Shown: positions 21,551 through 29,920 of the stretch, piece after piece
Numbering within the stretch: position 1 is the first letter of the stretch
Layout of the letters: every line of letters begins with the position of its first letter
Source of the DNA: Polaromonas sp.
Lineage (GTDB): Bacteria > Pseudomonadota > Gammaproteobacteria > Burkholderiales > Burkholderiaceae_C
Length of the DNA stretch: 64,000 bases
NCBI RefSeq assembly: GCF_029945685.1
Contig: NZ_JAQSDA010000020.1
Coordinates: 174,044-238,043, forward strand
Direction: 5' to 3'
Made by a program: the position numbers and the translations under genes
Notes under the pieces: generated by a model
Database searches by the model: none
What the model was told of the DNA's origin: nothing
Seen by the model: the letters and a program-made list of their open reading frames with translations, nothing else

Positions 21551-21620
21551 CCTGTCTCCGGATGCAGACGAGCACGACGAAGTACTTCCCCCCGTCCGAA
21601 ACGAACGAGGCAGCCGAAAC

Positions 21621-21683
21621 GCTACCTTTTTTATAGCTTATGGCGCCAGCACCATGGGGGCCAGAAGCACTTTTTGCATCGAA
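21621..21683 (+). repeat. 63-bp dispersed repeat, intergenic copy after the FecR gene
   Basis: Starts GCTACCTTTTTTATAGC, continues TTATGGCGCC...GGGGGCCAGAAG and ends CATCGAA. It lies between the convergent FecR-domain gene and prpE, where the 5' hairpin and T-rich tract could act as a terminator. Confidence 0.75.
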
Positions 21684-21699
21684 AATCTGACCCGACTTT

Positions 21700-23613
21700 T
21701 CAAGCCGCACCCATCAGGTCCCTGATCTGCTGCAGCGCCACCGGGTCGTCCATGGTTGTCAGGTCGCCGGCGTCGCGCCCTTCACACACGGCCTGGATGG
21801 CGCGCCGCAACAGTTTGCCGCTGCGGGTTTTCGGAAGTACCGACACAAAACGCACACGTGAAGGCCGCGCCAGCGCGCCCAGATCCTGGTCCACGCGCTT
21901 CATGATCTCGCCTTCGAGCTTGCGCGCGGCGGCGGCATCAAGCAGCACAGCGCTGTCCTTGGGCACGACAAACGCCATGGCGACCTGCCCCTTGAGGCTG
22001 TCCGCCACACCGACCACCGCCACCTCGGCCGCGCCGGCATGGCCGGAAATGCTCTCCTCGATCTCGCGCGTGCCCAGCCGGTGCCCCGCCACGTTGATCA
22101 CGTCGTCGGTGCGACCAAGGATGAAGTAATACCCGTCCTCGTCCCGAATGCCCCAGTCGAAGGTGCTGTAGACCATCTTGCCAGGCACACTTTTCCAGTA
22201 GGTATTCACGAAACGGGCATCGTCTTTCCAGATCGTCTGCATGAAACCGGGCGGCGTCGGGCCCTCGAGCACGACCACGCCCTTTTCGTTGGGCTGCGTC
22301 AGCTCTTCGCCGGTCGACTCATGCAGCAGCTTGACGTTGTAGCCGTACATCGGAATGCCGGGGCTGCCGAACCGGGTGGCCTTCTTCTCGACCGCGTTGG
22401 CAATCGTCAGAATCGGCCAGCCACTCTCGGTCTGCCAGTAGTTGTCGATGATGGGCACCTGCAGCCCTTCGCTGATCCAGCGTGCGGTCGGCTCGTCCAG
22501 CGGCTCGCCCGCCAGAAACAGGGCGCGCAGGCTGGACAGGTCGTACTTCCTGAGCAGCGCCGGGTCCTGCTTCTTCAGCACGCGCACCGCCGTCGGCGCG
22601 CTGAACATGCCTGTGACCTTGTACTTCTCGACCAGGCGCCACCAGATGCCGCCGTCGGGCTGCTTGTCCAGGCCCTGGGTCGGCAGGCCCTCGTACATCA
22701 GCGTGGCCATGCCCGCAATCAGCGGGCCGTAGATGATGTAGCTGTGGCCCACGACCCAGCCGATGTCGCTGGTCGAAAAGAAGGTTTCACCCGGCCGGCC
22801 CTCAAAAATATGCTTCATGCTGGCGGCCAGCGCCACCGCGTAACCGCCGGTGTCCCGCTGCACGCCCTTGGGTTTGCCGGTGGTGCCGCTGGTATAGATG
22901 GTGTAGCTGATGTCGGTGGACGCCATCCACTCGCACGGCACCTGGTCGTCCAGGTGTCTGGCGCGCAAGTCCGACCACAACTGGTCGCGCCCGGCCACCA
23001 GCGGCATGGGCGAGAGCCCCCGGTCCACCAGCAGCACCGCCTCGGGTTTGTGGCTGGACAGGCGAATCGCCTCGTCGAGCAGCGGCTTGTAAGGCACGAC
23101 CTTGCCACCGCGCGAACCCGCGTCGGCACTGACGACGACTCTGGGCGTTGCGTCCTCGATGCGCGAGGCCAGCGAGCCGCTGGCAAACCCGCCGAATACC
23201 ACGCAGTGGATGGCGCCGATGCGCGCACAGGCCAGCATCGCAAACGCTGCCTCGGCAATCATGGGCATGTAGATCAGCACGCGGTCGCCCTTTTGCACGC
23301 CCAGTGCCTTCAGGCTGGCCGCCATGCGCTGCACTTCGCCATGCAGCTCGGCAAAGCTGTAGGTCTTCTCGATGCCGGTTTCGGTCGACACATAAATCAG
23401 TGCCGCCTGACTGGCCCGGTCTTTCAGATGCCGGTCCACCGCGTTATGGCACAGGTTGGTGGTACCGCCTTCAAACCAGTGCACAAACGGCGGCTTGTCG
23501 TAGTTGCATACACGCGTGAAAGGCTGCTGCCACTCAATCAGTCTGGCCTGCTCGGCCCAGAAGGCGTCGGGCTGGGCTATCGACTGGCGGTAAAAATCGG
23601 CGTAACTTGTCAT
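21700..23613 (-). CDS. prpE: Propionate--CoA ligase
   Basis: 637-aa acyl-CoA synthetase of the ANL superfamily, close to acetyl-CoA synthetase in layout. Visible motifs are the P-loop YTSGTTGKPKG, the family segment DIGWVVGHSYIIYGPL, DNYWQTESGWP, and the C-terminal LPKTRSGKLLRRAI, whose lysine is the usual acetylation site. The VGHSYI form with 'NYWQTE' fits PrpE rather than Acs. It is 29 bp downstream of acuI in the same direction, so acuI-prpE look like an operon feeding propionyl-CoA from two sides. 3-Hydroxypropionate or acrylate could also be its substrate, which the sequence cannot settle. Confidence 0.88.
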   Translation of the reverse strand: MTSYADFYRQSIAQPDAFWAEQARLIEWQQPFTRVCNYDKPPFVHWFEGGTTNLCHNAVDRHLKDRASQAALIYVSTETGIEKTYSFAELHGEVQRMAASLKALGVQKGDRVLIYMPMIAEAAFAMLACARIGAIHCVVFGGFASGSLASRIEDATPRVVVSADAGSRGGKVVPYKPLLDEAIRLSSHKPEAVLLVDRGLSPMPLVAGRDQLWSDLRARHLDDQVPCEWMASTDISYTIYTSGTTGKPKGVQRDTGGYAVALAASMKHIFEGRPGETFFSTSDIGWVVGHSYIIYGPLIAGMATLMYEGLPTQGLDKQPDGGIWWRLVEKYKVTGMFSAPTAVRVLKKQDPALLRKYDLSSLRALFLAGEPLDEPTARWISEGLQVPIIDNYWQTESGWPILTIANAVEKKATRFGSPGIPMYGYNVKLLHESTGEELTQPNEKGVVVLEGPTPPGFMQTIWKDDARFVNTYWKSVPGKMVYSTFDWGIRDEDGYYFILGRTDDVINVAGHRLGTREIEESISGHAGAAEVAVVGVADSLKGQVAMAFVVPKDSAVLLDAAAARKLEGEIMKRVDQDLGALARPSRVRFVSVLPKTRSGKLLRRAIQAVCEGRDAGDLTTMDDPVALQQIRDLMGAA

Positions 23614-23642
23614 GCACTGTCTCCAGTTTTTTGTTCCACGAT

Positions 23643-24620
23643 TCAGATTTTGACCACGATGCGGCCGCGCACCTTGCCCGCCATCAAGTCGGCGGCTTTT
23701 TCCGCAGCCCGGCTCAGCGGCACTTCTTCCACAATGGCTTCGAGTTTCGCCGGGTCCAGGTCCGTCGCCAGCCTGTCCCAGGCCTCCTGGCGGCGCGCCA
23801 GCGGGGCCATCACGCTGTCGATGCCCGCCAAGGTCACACCGCGAAGAATGAAAGGCATCACCGTGACCGGAAAGTCCGCCCCCTGGGCCAGCCCGCAGGC
23901 GGCCACCACGCCGCCGTACCGCGTTTGCGCGCAGGCATTGGCCAATGTGTGTGATCCGACCGCGTCCACCACCGCGGCCCAGCGCTCCTTCTGCAGCGGC
24001 TTGCCCGGCGCGGCCAGCTCGGCGCGGTCCATCACGGCGCCCGCGCCCAGTTGCCTCAGATAGGCTTCCTCTGTGGCCTTGCCCGTCGCTGCCACGACCT
24101 TGTAGCCCAGCTTGCCAAGCAAGGCGACCGCCACGCTGCCGACGCCACCGGTGGCGCCAGTCACCAGCACTTCGCCGTCACCGGGTTGCAGGCCATGCCG
24201 CTCCAGGGCCAGCACACACAACATGGCGGTGTACCCGGCCGTGCCAATGGCCATGGCCTGCCGCGTGCTGAAAGCGGCCGGCAGCCTGACCAGCCAGTCG
24301 CCCTGAAGGCGCGCGCGTTCCGCCATCAGGCCCCAGCGCGTCTCGCCCAGGCCCCAGCCGTTGTGGATGAACTTGTCGCCCGTCTTCCAGAGCGCATGAC
24401 CGGATTCGAGCACCGTACCCGCACCGTCAATACCCGCCACCATGGGCCAGCTGCGCACCACCGGGCCGGTATGGGTGATGGCCAGCCCATCCTTGTAGTT
24501 CAGGGTCGAATACTCGACCTGCACCAGCACATCACCGACGGGCAGCTCGGCCTCATCGAGGGAAACAAGCGCGGCTGAAAAGCCGGTGTCGGACTTGTTG
24601 AGTTGCAGGGCTTTGAACAC
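23643..24620 (-). CDS. acuI: Acryloyl-CoA reductase, AcuI/YhdH family quinone-oxidoreductase
   Basis: 325-aa medium-chain dehydrogenase/reductase without zinc ligands, NADPH-dependent. The N-terminus FKALQLNKSDTGF and EYSTLNYKDGLAIT are typical of YhdH/AcuI. The nucleotide-binding motif is VTGATGGVGSVAVALL (about 150-165), and GTAGYTAMLCV precedes it. The start is GTG at 24620 behind a GGAGA ribosome site; further upstream the frame has no family resemblance. The enzyme reduces acryloyl-CoA to propionyl-CoA, detoxifying acrylate in DMSP or 3-hydroxypropionate catabolism. Its pairing with prpE supports that role. Confidence 0.86.
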   Translation of the reverse strand: MFKALQLNKSDTGFSAALVSLDEAELPVGDVLVQVEYSTLNYKDGLAITHTGPVVRSWPMVAGIDGAGTVLESGHALWKTGDKFIHNGWGLGETRWGLMAERARLQGDWLVRLPAAFSTRQAMAIGTAGYTAMLCVLALERHGLQPGDGEVLVTGATGGVGSVAVALLGKLGYKVVAATGKATEEAYLRQLGAGAVMDRAELAAPGKPLQKERWAAVVDAVGSHTLANACAQTRYGGVVAACGLAQGADFPVTVMPFILRGVTLAGIDSVMAPLARRQEAWDRLATDLDPAKLEAIVEEVPLSRAAEKAADLMAGKVRGRIVVKI

Positions 24621-24639
24621 GGTGTCTCCGGTTGTCTTT

Positions 24640-24672
24640 AAACTGAATTTATAATTATTTATAACAGACTTG
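24640..24672 (-). promoter_or_regulatory. AT-rich putative promoter of acuI-prpE
   Basis: Immediately upstream of the acuI GTG, the minus strand reads TTATAAATAATTATAAAT, a sharp AT-rich island in GC-rich surroundings with overlapping -10-like hexamers. No clear -35 can be assigned. Confidence 0.35.
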
Positions 24673-24875
24673 CGTGGGGCTGACAGAGTCTTGCGGATGT
24701 CCCGGATTCCTTCGGCGGTCCCTCCTCCCTCCGCTGAACAACCTCCCGCCCAGTGGTTAACCGTGTCAGCGCAACCAAAGCGGGAACCGCTTGTGGCGGC
24801 CTTGCTGCTGGAAAAGGGTGGGAAGCCTTGCCATGAAGTCCGCGACCCGGAGACTGACACGGCCCCTTGAGGAGC

Positions 24876-25370
24876 CTAGAACTCCAACGTGCTGGAGATC
24901 GCCTTGATGCCGGCCTGGGCGCAGACCTCATCCACTTCGCCGCCAGGGGCGCCGGAAACACCGATGGCGCCATAAATCGAGCCACCACCTTCGATCAGAA
25001 GACCACCCCCCACCGCGAGCATGCGCGACACGCCGCGAATGCCGCTCATGGGCTTGCCGGCCTCGGTCTGCGTCGCCAGCACCAGGGTGGACGTGCGAAA
25101 ACTGACGGCCGTCCATGCCTTGTTGGTGGCCACGTCCACGGTGTGTGGGCCCGCAAACCGGTCACGCAGAAAGACCTGGGTCAGGCCGGCACGGTCAACG
25201 ACGGCAACGCCCACCTGGTAGCCCTGCTGGCGGCAAGCCTCCATGGCCGCCCTGGCCGCTGTCAGCGCCGTTTCCGGGGTGAGCGATTTGGTCTGAAACG
25301 TTGCCTGTTGTGCGAAGGCAATTCCGGCCAGCCCAAAGAGCACAGGGGCGAGAAAAGTAGAAGTACGCAT
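24876..25370 (-). CDS. Exported GlcG/HbpS-type heme-binding-like protein
   Basis: 164 aa. Signal peptide MRTSTFLAPVLFGLAGIAFA, then a GlcG/HbpS (DUF336) domain with VGVAVVDRAGLTQVFLRD, KAWTAVSFRTST and the conserved Gly-rich end GGLLIEGGGSIYGAIGVSGAPGG. Members bind heme or small ligands and are often found with glycolate or aldehyde catabolism genes. Here the neighbours are acuI-prpE (255 bp away, same strand) and a ferritin-like gene. The ATG at 25370 places the signal peptide correctly. The specific ligand is unknown. Confidence 0.82.
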   Translation of the reverse strand: MRTSTFLAPVLFGLAGIAFAQQATFQTKSLTPETALTAARAAMEACRQQGYQVGVAVVDRAGLTQVFLRDRFAGPHTVDVATNKAWTAVSFRTSTLVLATQTEAGKPMSGIRGVSRMLAVGGGLLIEGGGSIYGAIGVSGAPGGEVDEVCAQAGIKAISSTLEF

Positions 25371-25610
25371 CGATGTCTCCTGCAGATCGCTGGGTTTGAC
25401 GGATAAACGGGACTTCCACATTCCAGGCGAACCGCGACGCCTCGTGCTGGATGAACAGCGACAAAAAGCCGCACGGGAGGAGTCCAACGCCACCCGCCTG
25501 AAAGGCAAGTCCATCGCTATCGTAGTGGCTGGCGCCGATTTGGCAACGGCCGCTTCACCAACCCATCACTTCCCTGAACGTCGCCTGCTTCGCCGCCAGA
25601 AGCGCGTTTG

Positions 25611-25898
25611 TCACTTGTGCGCGATGGGTTTGTCCGTGAAAAGATAGTCCTTCATCTCACTGGAAAACTTCGGATCCTTACGGCGGATCCATTCGAGCAC
25701 CATGGCCGCATGTTCCTTTTCCTCGTCACGGTTGTGCTGCAGGATGGCCTTGAGGTCGGGGTCCTTGCAGGCATCGGCGCGCTGGTTGTACCAGTCCACC
25801 GCTTCCAGCTCTTCCATGAGCGAGACGATGGCGCGATGCATGTCCCGGGTTTCGTCGGACAGTTCGTTGACGGGTTCGTGGTAACCAACACTGGACAT
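25611..25898 (-). CDS. Encapsulated-ferritin (EncFtn)-like protein, orphan
   Basis: 95-aa helical ferritin-like protein. It carries the EncFtn signature: RDMHRAIVSLMEELEAVDWYNQR (residues 18-40) and LQHNRDEEKEHAAMVLEW (53-70), then KDYLFTDKPIA. Glu30, Glu60 and His63 correspond to the ferroxidase ligands of the Rhodospirillum-type protein, which oxidises Fe(II) inside an encapsulin shell. Known encapsulated members have a C-terminal targeting tail and an encapsulin gene alongside. Here the protein stops at PIAHK and neither neighbour is an encapsulin. The ligand pairing is from memory of the family. It may work as a free ring, or with a shell encoded elsewhere. Confidence 0.82.
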   Translation of the reverse strand: MSSVGYHEPVNELSDETRDMHRAIVSLMEELEAVDWYNQRADACKDPDLKAILQHNRDEEKEHAAMVLEWIRRKDPKFSSEMKDYLFTDKPIAHK

Positions 25899-25998
25899 GC
25901 GTTTTCTCCTGTTGCCAAGACTTCTTATAGCAGACCCCGGCCGGCGGACGGTGTCCGGGGTCTCGTTCGGCAGCGTCGCCGGGTGAGTCCGGCGTGCC

Positions 25999-26622
25999 CT
26001 ACTTCACCAGAGCCAGCATGTCCCTGAATGCTGGATGCTCCGCGGTACGCAGCCACTCGAAGGCCACCATCTCGGTCGTCACCAGTTCGGCGCCCGCGCC
26101 GGCCAGGCGGTCGAAGGCGGCGTCGCGGTTGCGTTCCGTGCGCGAGCTGCAGGCGTCGGTGACGACCCAGACCTCGAACTCTTCTTCGAGCAGGCCCAGC
26201 GCGGTCTGCAGCAGGCATACGTGTGCCTCGCAGCCGGCCATGACGATGACGCCCCGCCCCTCTTCTTCCGTCGGCGCGGTTTTCTGCAGGTGTTTGGGCA
26301 GGCTGCGGGCGTTCCCACCCGCGGGAGCCTTGCGCGCCGGCGGCCGCAGCCAGTCGGTCAGGCCCTCATCCACCGCGTTGAAATGCATCTTGTCCAGCGT
26401 CCTGCCCCCGGCCGCCGTGATGGCAGCAGCAACCCCGGGCACCTGGGGGCCCAGCTTGTCGGGCGTCTGCGCCGTGCCCCACACCGGCACAGCCATCAGC
26501 CGGGCCAAGCCGGCCAGGCGCAGTGCGTTGGCCAGGACAAGCTCGCCTTCAAAAATGGCGGGCATCAGGCGAACCTGGTAGTCCACCAGCACGATTTGGG
26601 AGTCATCGGCATCAAGCAACAT
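25999..26622 (-). CDS. Isochorismatase-family cysteine hydrolase (YcaC-like)
   Basis: 207-aa cytoplasmic hydrolase of the isochorismatase-like fold. The probable catalytic triad is Asp14 (VLVDYQ), Lys78 (LDKMHFNA) and Cys136 in the loop AGCEAHVCLLQTALGLLEEEF. Closest general type is YcaC, whose physiological substrate is not settled. An insertion around residues 92-125 (RPPARKAPAGGNARSLPK...) is longer than usual. It lies 100 bp upstream of the EncFtn-like gene on the same strand; any functional link is unknown. Confidence 0.82.
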   Translation of the reverse strand: MLLDADDSQIVLVDYQVRLMPAIFEGELVLANALRLAGLARLMAVPVWGTAQTPDKLGPQVPGVAAAITAAGGRTLDKMHFNAVDEGLTDWLRPPARKAPAGGNARSLPKHLQKTAPTEEEGRGVIVMAGCEAHVCLLQTALGLLEEEFEVWVVTDACSSRTERNRDAAFDRLAGAGAELVTTEMVAFEWLRTAEHPAFRDMLALVK

Positions 26623-26709
26623 GGTTATTCCTGAAAGTTTTGTTCAAAGAGGGCTTTCCGACAAACACGGCAAGAGCAGCAGGGTGCCTTCGCCGCAAGC
26701 CGGGCAATG

Positions 26710-27195
26710 TCAGGGCGTCGGCGGTTGTTGCGGCAGTTGCGCAAACTTGAGCAGTCGGGTGGCGAGCAAGGTTTCGGCCAGAAAACACAGCAACGCCAGC
26801 AGAAAGCAAAACACACCGGAGAGAAAACAGACCGTCGCGATTTTGAGGATGGGCAGGTTGCTGGTCTCGCCAAGAAAAAGTAACACAATGGTCAAACCGA
26901 TCAGGATGGCGCAAAACGTCAGCAGGGCCAGGCAGCCGTTGACCAGCCAGCCCCGGTGCCGGAGTTCGCCCAGTTCCGCGTACATCCGGTTCGCTTTGGT
27001 CTCTTCCACGCCCCCGCTCTCGAGACGGTTCTCAAGAAACCGGGCGCGATCAATGATGCGGGCCAGGCGGCCCGCCACGGCGGCAATCATCCCGGACACG
27101 GCCGTCAGCAAAAACACGGGGGCAACGGCCAGCTGTATGCCGTGAGTGACCGTTGCAAGGTCCGACGCAAAATTCATCCAGGGCTCCGTGTGCAT
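26710..27195 (-). CDS. DUF2721-family inner membrane protein
   Basis: 161 aa with three predicted transmembrane helices: about 18-40 (IQLAVAPVFLLTAVSGMIAAV), 85-107 and 118-145. Between helices 1 and 2 lies the family motif AGRLARIIDRARFLE followed by a charged segment with ELRHRGWLVNGCLAL. This matches the DUF2721 family, whose function is unknown. The start could be Met1 (27195) or Met7 (27177); neither has a decisive ribosome site. Confidence 0.8.
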   Translation of the reverse strand: MHTEPWMNFASDLATVTHGIQLAVAPVFLLTAVSGMIAAVAGRLARIIDRARFLENRLESGGVEETKANRMYAELGELRHRGWLVNGCLALLTFCAILIGLTIVLLFLGETSNLPILKIATVCFLSGVFCFLLALLCFLAETLLATRLLKFAQLPQQPPTP

Positions 27196-27470
27196 CAGTG
27201 GGACGACCGTATTCTGTCACGCAAAACGCCGCCGGGAACCCGGGGGTGGCCCCCTTCCTACGCAACAGTCGTCACTGTCCGACAGGGTGCAACGGCAGCA
27301 TGCGTCACACTGTGCAACTGTATCGCTGCCAATGGCTGCCTCGCCCGGCCAAGGAGCCTGCATGGTGCCCCCCGATCCGGACATCGCATCCCCGCTGCCA
27401 GGTTCATGGACCACCGCCGGCACCGGTGCTAGGATCATCACGTACCCATTTCGCCCCTGATTGAAGACGC

Positions 27471-28175
27471 ATGAAACTCCCCGATACCCCTCCCGAGAGC
27501 GCCTGCAGCCCAGTCCCAGCCAATCTGCGTGAAGAAGCTGCCCGCTACGCGCTGCTGCGGCGCATCGCGCCGGCCATCCGACACCACCTGGCGGGCACCC
27601 TGCAGCCGATAGGCATGATTGCCGCCATTCTCGACCGGCGGCTGCAGGCAGAGACACCCGACCTGGCCGTGCTGCGTGACAACAGCAAGTCGATCAGCAC
27701 GCTGTCCCGATCGGCATCCACCGCCAGCATGAATCTGATCACCTGGGTCGTGCCCAAGGAAAACGGCAGCATCGCCCTGGAGGCCGGCATCGAGGAAGCG
27801 TTGGGCATGCTGGCGACCGATCTGGCCTTTCGTGGCTTCACCGTCACCAACAAGGTCAACGCGCCCGATGTGATGACCTCTGTTTTTGCGCTGCGCACCG
27901 TGTTCACCGCCAGCCTGATTGCGCTGACTGACGCCGCGCAGGCTCCCGCCAGCGTGGTCCTCAGCAGCGAACCGGCCGGTGACCAGACCCGGGTCTGCAT
28001 CACCGTCACCCGCTCCGAGGGTGAAGTGGTGCCGGACGAGGCGCGCGGCTACCGCGCCCTGAGCTGGGACGATGTGCAGGTCCTGGCAGACGCTGAGCAT
28101 GTGCGCATCCGCTACAGCGCGGCGCACGCCGACATGCTGTTCAGCGAGGTCGAACAGGCGCTGGTGACCGGCTGA
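27471..28175 (+). CDS. Histidine-kinase-like protein with degenerate ATPase part, unknown function
   Basis: 234 aa. Residues 28-55 (LLRRIAPAIRHHLAGTLQPIGMIAAIL) look like the dimerisation and phosphoacceptor helix of sensor kinases, with RHHLAGTLQP in place of the usual HELRNPL. A second helix (LRDNSKSISTLSRSA) follows. The remaining 150 residues have the size of an ATP-binding domain, but I cannot see N-box, DxGxG or GxGxG motifs. It may be an HPt-like phosphotransfer protein or a kinase relic. It is the first of two genes reading rightward; the next is an EamA transporter 237 bp away across a 63-bp repeat. Confidence 0.6.
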   Translation: MKLPDTPPESACSPVPANLREEAARYALLRRIAPAIRHHLAGTLQPIGMIAAILDRRLQAETPDLAVLRDNSKSISTLSRSASTASMNLITWVVPKENGSIALEAGIEEALGMLATDLAFRGFTVTNKVNAPDVMTSVFALRTVFTASLIALTDAAQAPASVVLSSEPAGDQTRVCITVTRSEGEVVPDEARGYRALSWDDVQVLADAEHVRIRYSAAHADMLFSEVEQALVTG

Positions 28176-28189
28176 AGCAAGCCTCGGCC

Positions 28190-28252
28190 GCTCTTTTTTT
28201 GATAGCTGCCTGCGTAAACGGCAAAAGGGCTGGCGGCCATTTTTGCTTCTGA
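28190..28252 (+). repeat. 63-bp dispersed repeat, intergenic copy before eamA-like gene
   Basis: Starts GCTCTTTTTTTGATAGC, core TGCCTGCG, then AAAAGGGCTGGCGGCC and a T-rich end finishing TTCTGA. It follows the stop codon of the kinase-like gene by 15 bp. Confidence 0.8.
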
Positions 28253-28412
28253 GGTTTGAACCGGCGGTTCACCGCTACGCCCGGACGCCCGCGCCGCCCC
28301 CCTGCCCGGCGCCCGCAATGGTTATGCTTGGAGGAGCAAACCGTCACGGCCGGCCAACGCTCCAGCCCTGCGCCGGCATTCCCGCCACCACCGACCCGTT
28401 CCCCCTGGCTTC

Positions 28413-29300
28413 ATGAAAACAAGCGGCATTCTTCTTCACATCGCCGGCCTGTGGCTGCTCTCGGCCCTGGACGCCTCCGGAAAATGGCTGGTCATGGCCG
28501 GCGTGTCCGTCCTGATGGTGGCCTGGATGCGTTACGCCGTGCATACCGCACTGATGACGGCCGTGGTGCTGCCCTCGCGCGGCCGGGCCATCTTTCAGAC
28601 CAGGTCGCTGCCGCGCCAGCTGGTCCGTGGCCTGCTGATGATCACCACCACCGTGCTGTTCTTTTCGGTGCTGGGCCGCCTGCCGCTGGCCGAGGCCACC
28701 GCCATCAACTTCATGGCGCCCCTGTTCCTGATGATGATGGCGCCCTGGCTGCTGCACGAGGCGCACCGGCTGCACCGCTGGCTGGGTGTGCTGGCCGGTT
28801 TTGCGGGCATGCTGATTGTGGTGCGGCCCGGTGCGCAACTGGACCCGGTCGGTGTGGCGCTGGGCCTGGCCACGGCCCTGGCCTTTGCGTTTTTCCAGAT
28901 CGCGACACGCCGCGTTGCGCACGACGATCCGCTGACCACCAATTATTACGGCGGCCTGATCGGCACCATCGCCCTGACACTGGCACTGCCCTGGTTCTGG
29001 CACACGCCCGACCTGTCGCCCTGGCAATGGCTGCTGCTGGTGTCCACCGGTGTCACCGGTTTTCTCGGGCACTGGCTGCAGATTGCCGCCTTCCGCCAGA
29101 GCCCCGCCACCCTGCTGGCGCCCTTCAGCTACCTGCAGATCGTGGCGGCCGCCACGCTGGGCTGGCTGGTGTTTGGTCAGGCCCCGGGCCGGACCACGGC
29201 GCTGGGCATCGCACTGATCTGCCTGGCCGGTCTGGGTGTGGCGTTGACCGAGGCACGTTTGGCCTGGGTCCGCTCCCGCGCGTTGCGCGAAGGTGGCTGA
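28413..29300 (+). CDS. EamA-family (DMT) transporter
   Basis: 295-aa inner-membrane protein with ten predicted helices in two EamA repeats. The first spans about residues 10-135, with EATAINFMAPLFLMMMAPWLL and GMLIVVRPGAQLDP at its end. The second spans about 150-285, ending in YLQIVAAATLGWLVFGQ. Family members export amino acids, purines or other metabolites. It is convergent with an Lrp-type regulator 18 bp away, a pairing often seen when the regulator controls amino-acid export, but the two promoters are not shared, so control is uncertain. Confidence 0.85.
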   Translation: MKTSGILLHIAGLWLLSALDASGKWLVMAGVSVLMVAWMRYAVHTALMTAVVLPSRGRAIFQTRSLPRQLVRGLLMITTTVLFFSVLGRLPLAEATAINFMAPLFLMMMAPWLLHEAHRLHRWLGVLAGFAGMLIVVRPGAQLDPVGVALGLATALAFAFFQIATRRVAHDDPLTTNYYGGLIGTIALTLALPWFWHTPDLSPWQWLLLVSTGVTGFLGHWLQIAAFRQSPATLLAPFSYLQIVAAATLGWLVFGQAPGRTTALGIALICLAGLGVALTEARLAWVRSRALREGG

Positions 29301-29317
29301 AGGCCTGTTCCGGGGCC

Positions 29318-29776
29318 TCAGGCCTGGAACAGCGGCAGATCGGCTTTCTTCAGCGTGCGCAGCACAAAGCTGGACTTGCTGTGGCGTATGCCCTTGATCT
29401 TGTAGAGCCGCTCGCGCAGCAGCCGCTCATAGTCGCGCGTGCCGCTGACGGCGATGCGCAGCAGGTAGTCGTAGTCGCCCGAGACCAGGTAAGCCTCGAT
29501 CACCTCGGGAATTTTCGCCAGCGTTTCGCCAAATTTTTCCAGCGTGTTGTCCGAGTGGCTGTCCAGCGTGACCTGCACCAGCACGGTGTCGCTGAGGTCC
29601 AGCGCCGCGGGGTTGATGCGCACGGTGTAGCCCTCGATGACGCCGGACTCCTCCATCTTCCGGATACGGGTCCAGCACGGCGTGTGACTCAGGCCGACCG
29701 CCTGGCCGATCGCCTGCAGACTGGCGCGCGCATTGGCCTGCAGCACCTGCAATATTTTCCGGTCTGTTTTATCCAT
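29318..29776 (-). CDS. Lrp/AsnC-family transcriptional regulator
   Basis: 152 aa. The N-terminal winged helix-turn-helix begins MDKTDRKILQVLQANARASLQAIGQAVGLSHTPCWTRIRKME, the classic Lrp pattern. The C-terminal RAM ligand-binding domain includes IPEVIEAYLVSGDYDYLLRI. Such regulators bind an amino acid and form octamers. The region just upstream of the ATG holds an AT-rich 8+8 bp inverted repeat (29787-29814), suggesting autoregulation. It is convergent with the EamA transporter gene. Confidence 0.92.
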   Translation of the reverse strand: MDKTDRKILQVLQANARASLQAIGQAVGLSHTPCWTRIRKMEESGVIEGYTVRINPAALDLSDTVLVQVTLDSHSDNTLEKFGETLAKIPEVIEAYLVSGDYDYLLRIAVSGTRDYERLLRERLYKIKGIRHSKSSFVLRTLKKADLPLFQA

Positions 29777-29786
29777 AGAGCAATAT

Positions 29787-29814
29787 TTCCTTCATTTATC
29801 ATATTTTGAAGGAA
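29787..29814. promoter_or_regulatory. Candidate Lrp operator upstream of the lrp-like gene
   Basis: Perfect inverted repeat TTCCTTCA - 12 bp AT-rich spacer - TGAAGGAA, centred 25 bp upstream of the ATG at 29776. AT-rich dyads close to the start codon are typical autoregulatory sites for this family. Confidence 0.5.
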
Positions 29815-29920
29815 TTATTACTTAATCTCAGTTGAATCAGAAGAAATACAGAAGCACTTTCTCCAGCTCAAAGCAGATACTTCTTTCTGGCAAACGGATT
29901 TACCGATACGTGTTGCAAGG

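Noticed and set aside
25611..26622. Encapsulin nanocompartment operon
   Set aside because: The ferritin-like gene suggests it, but the neighbours are an isochorismatase-like hydrolase and a GlcG-like protein; no shell protein gene is present.
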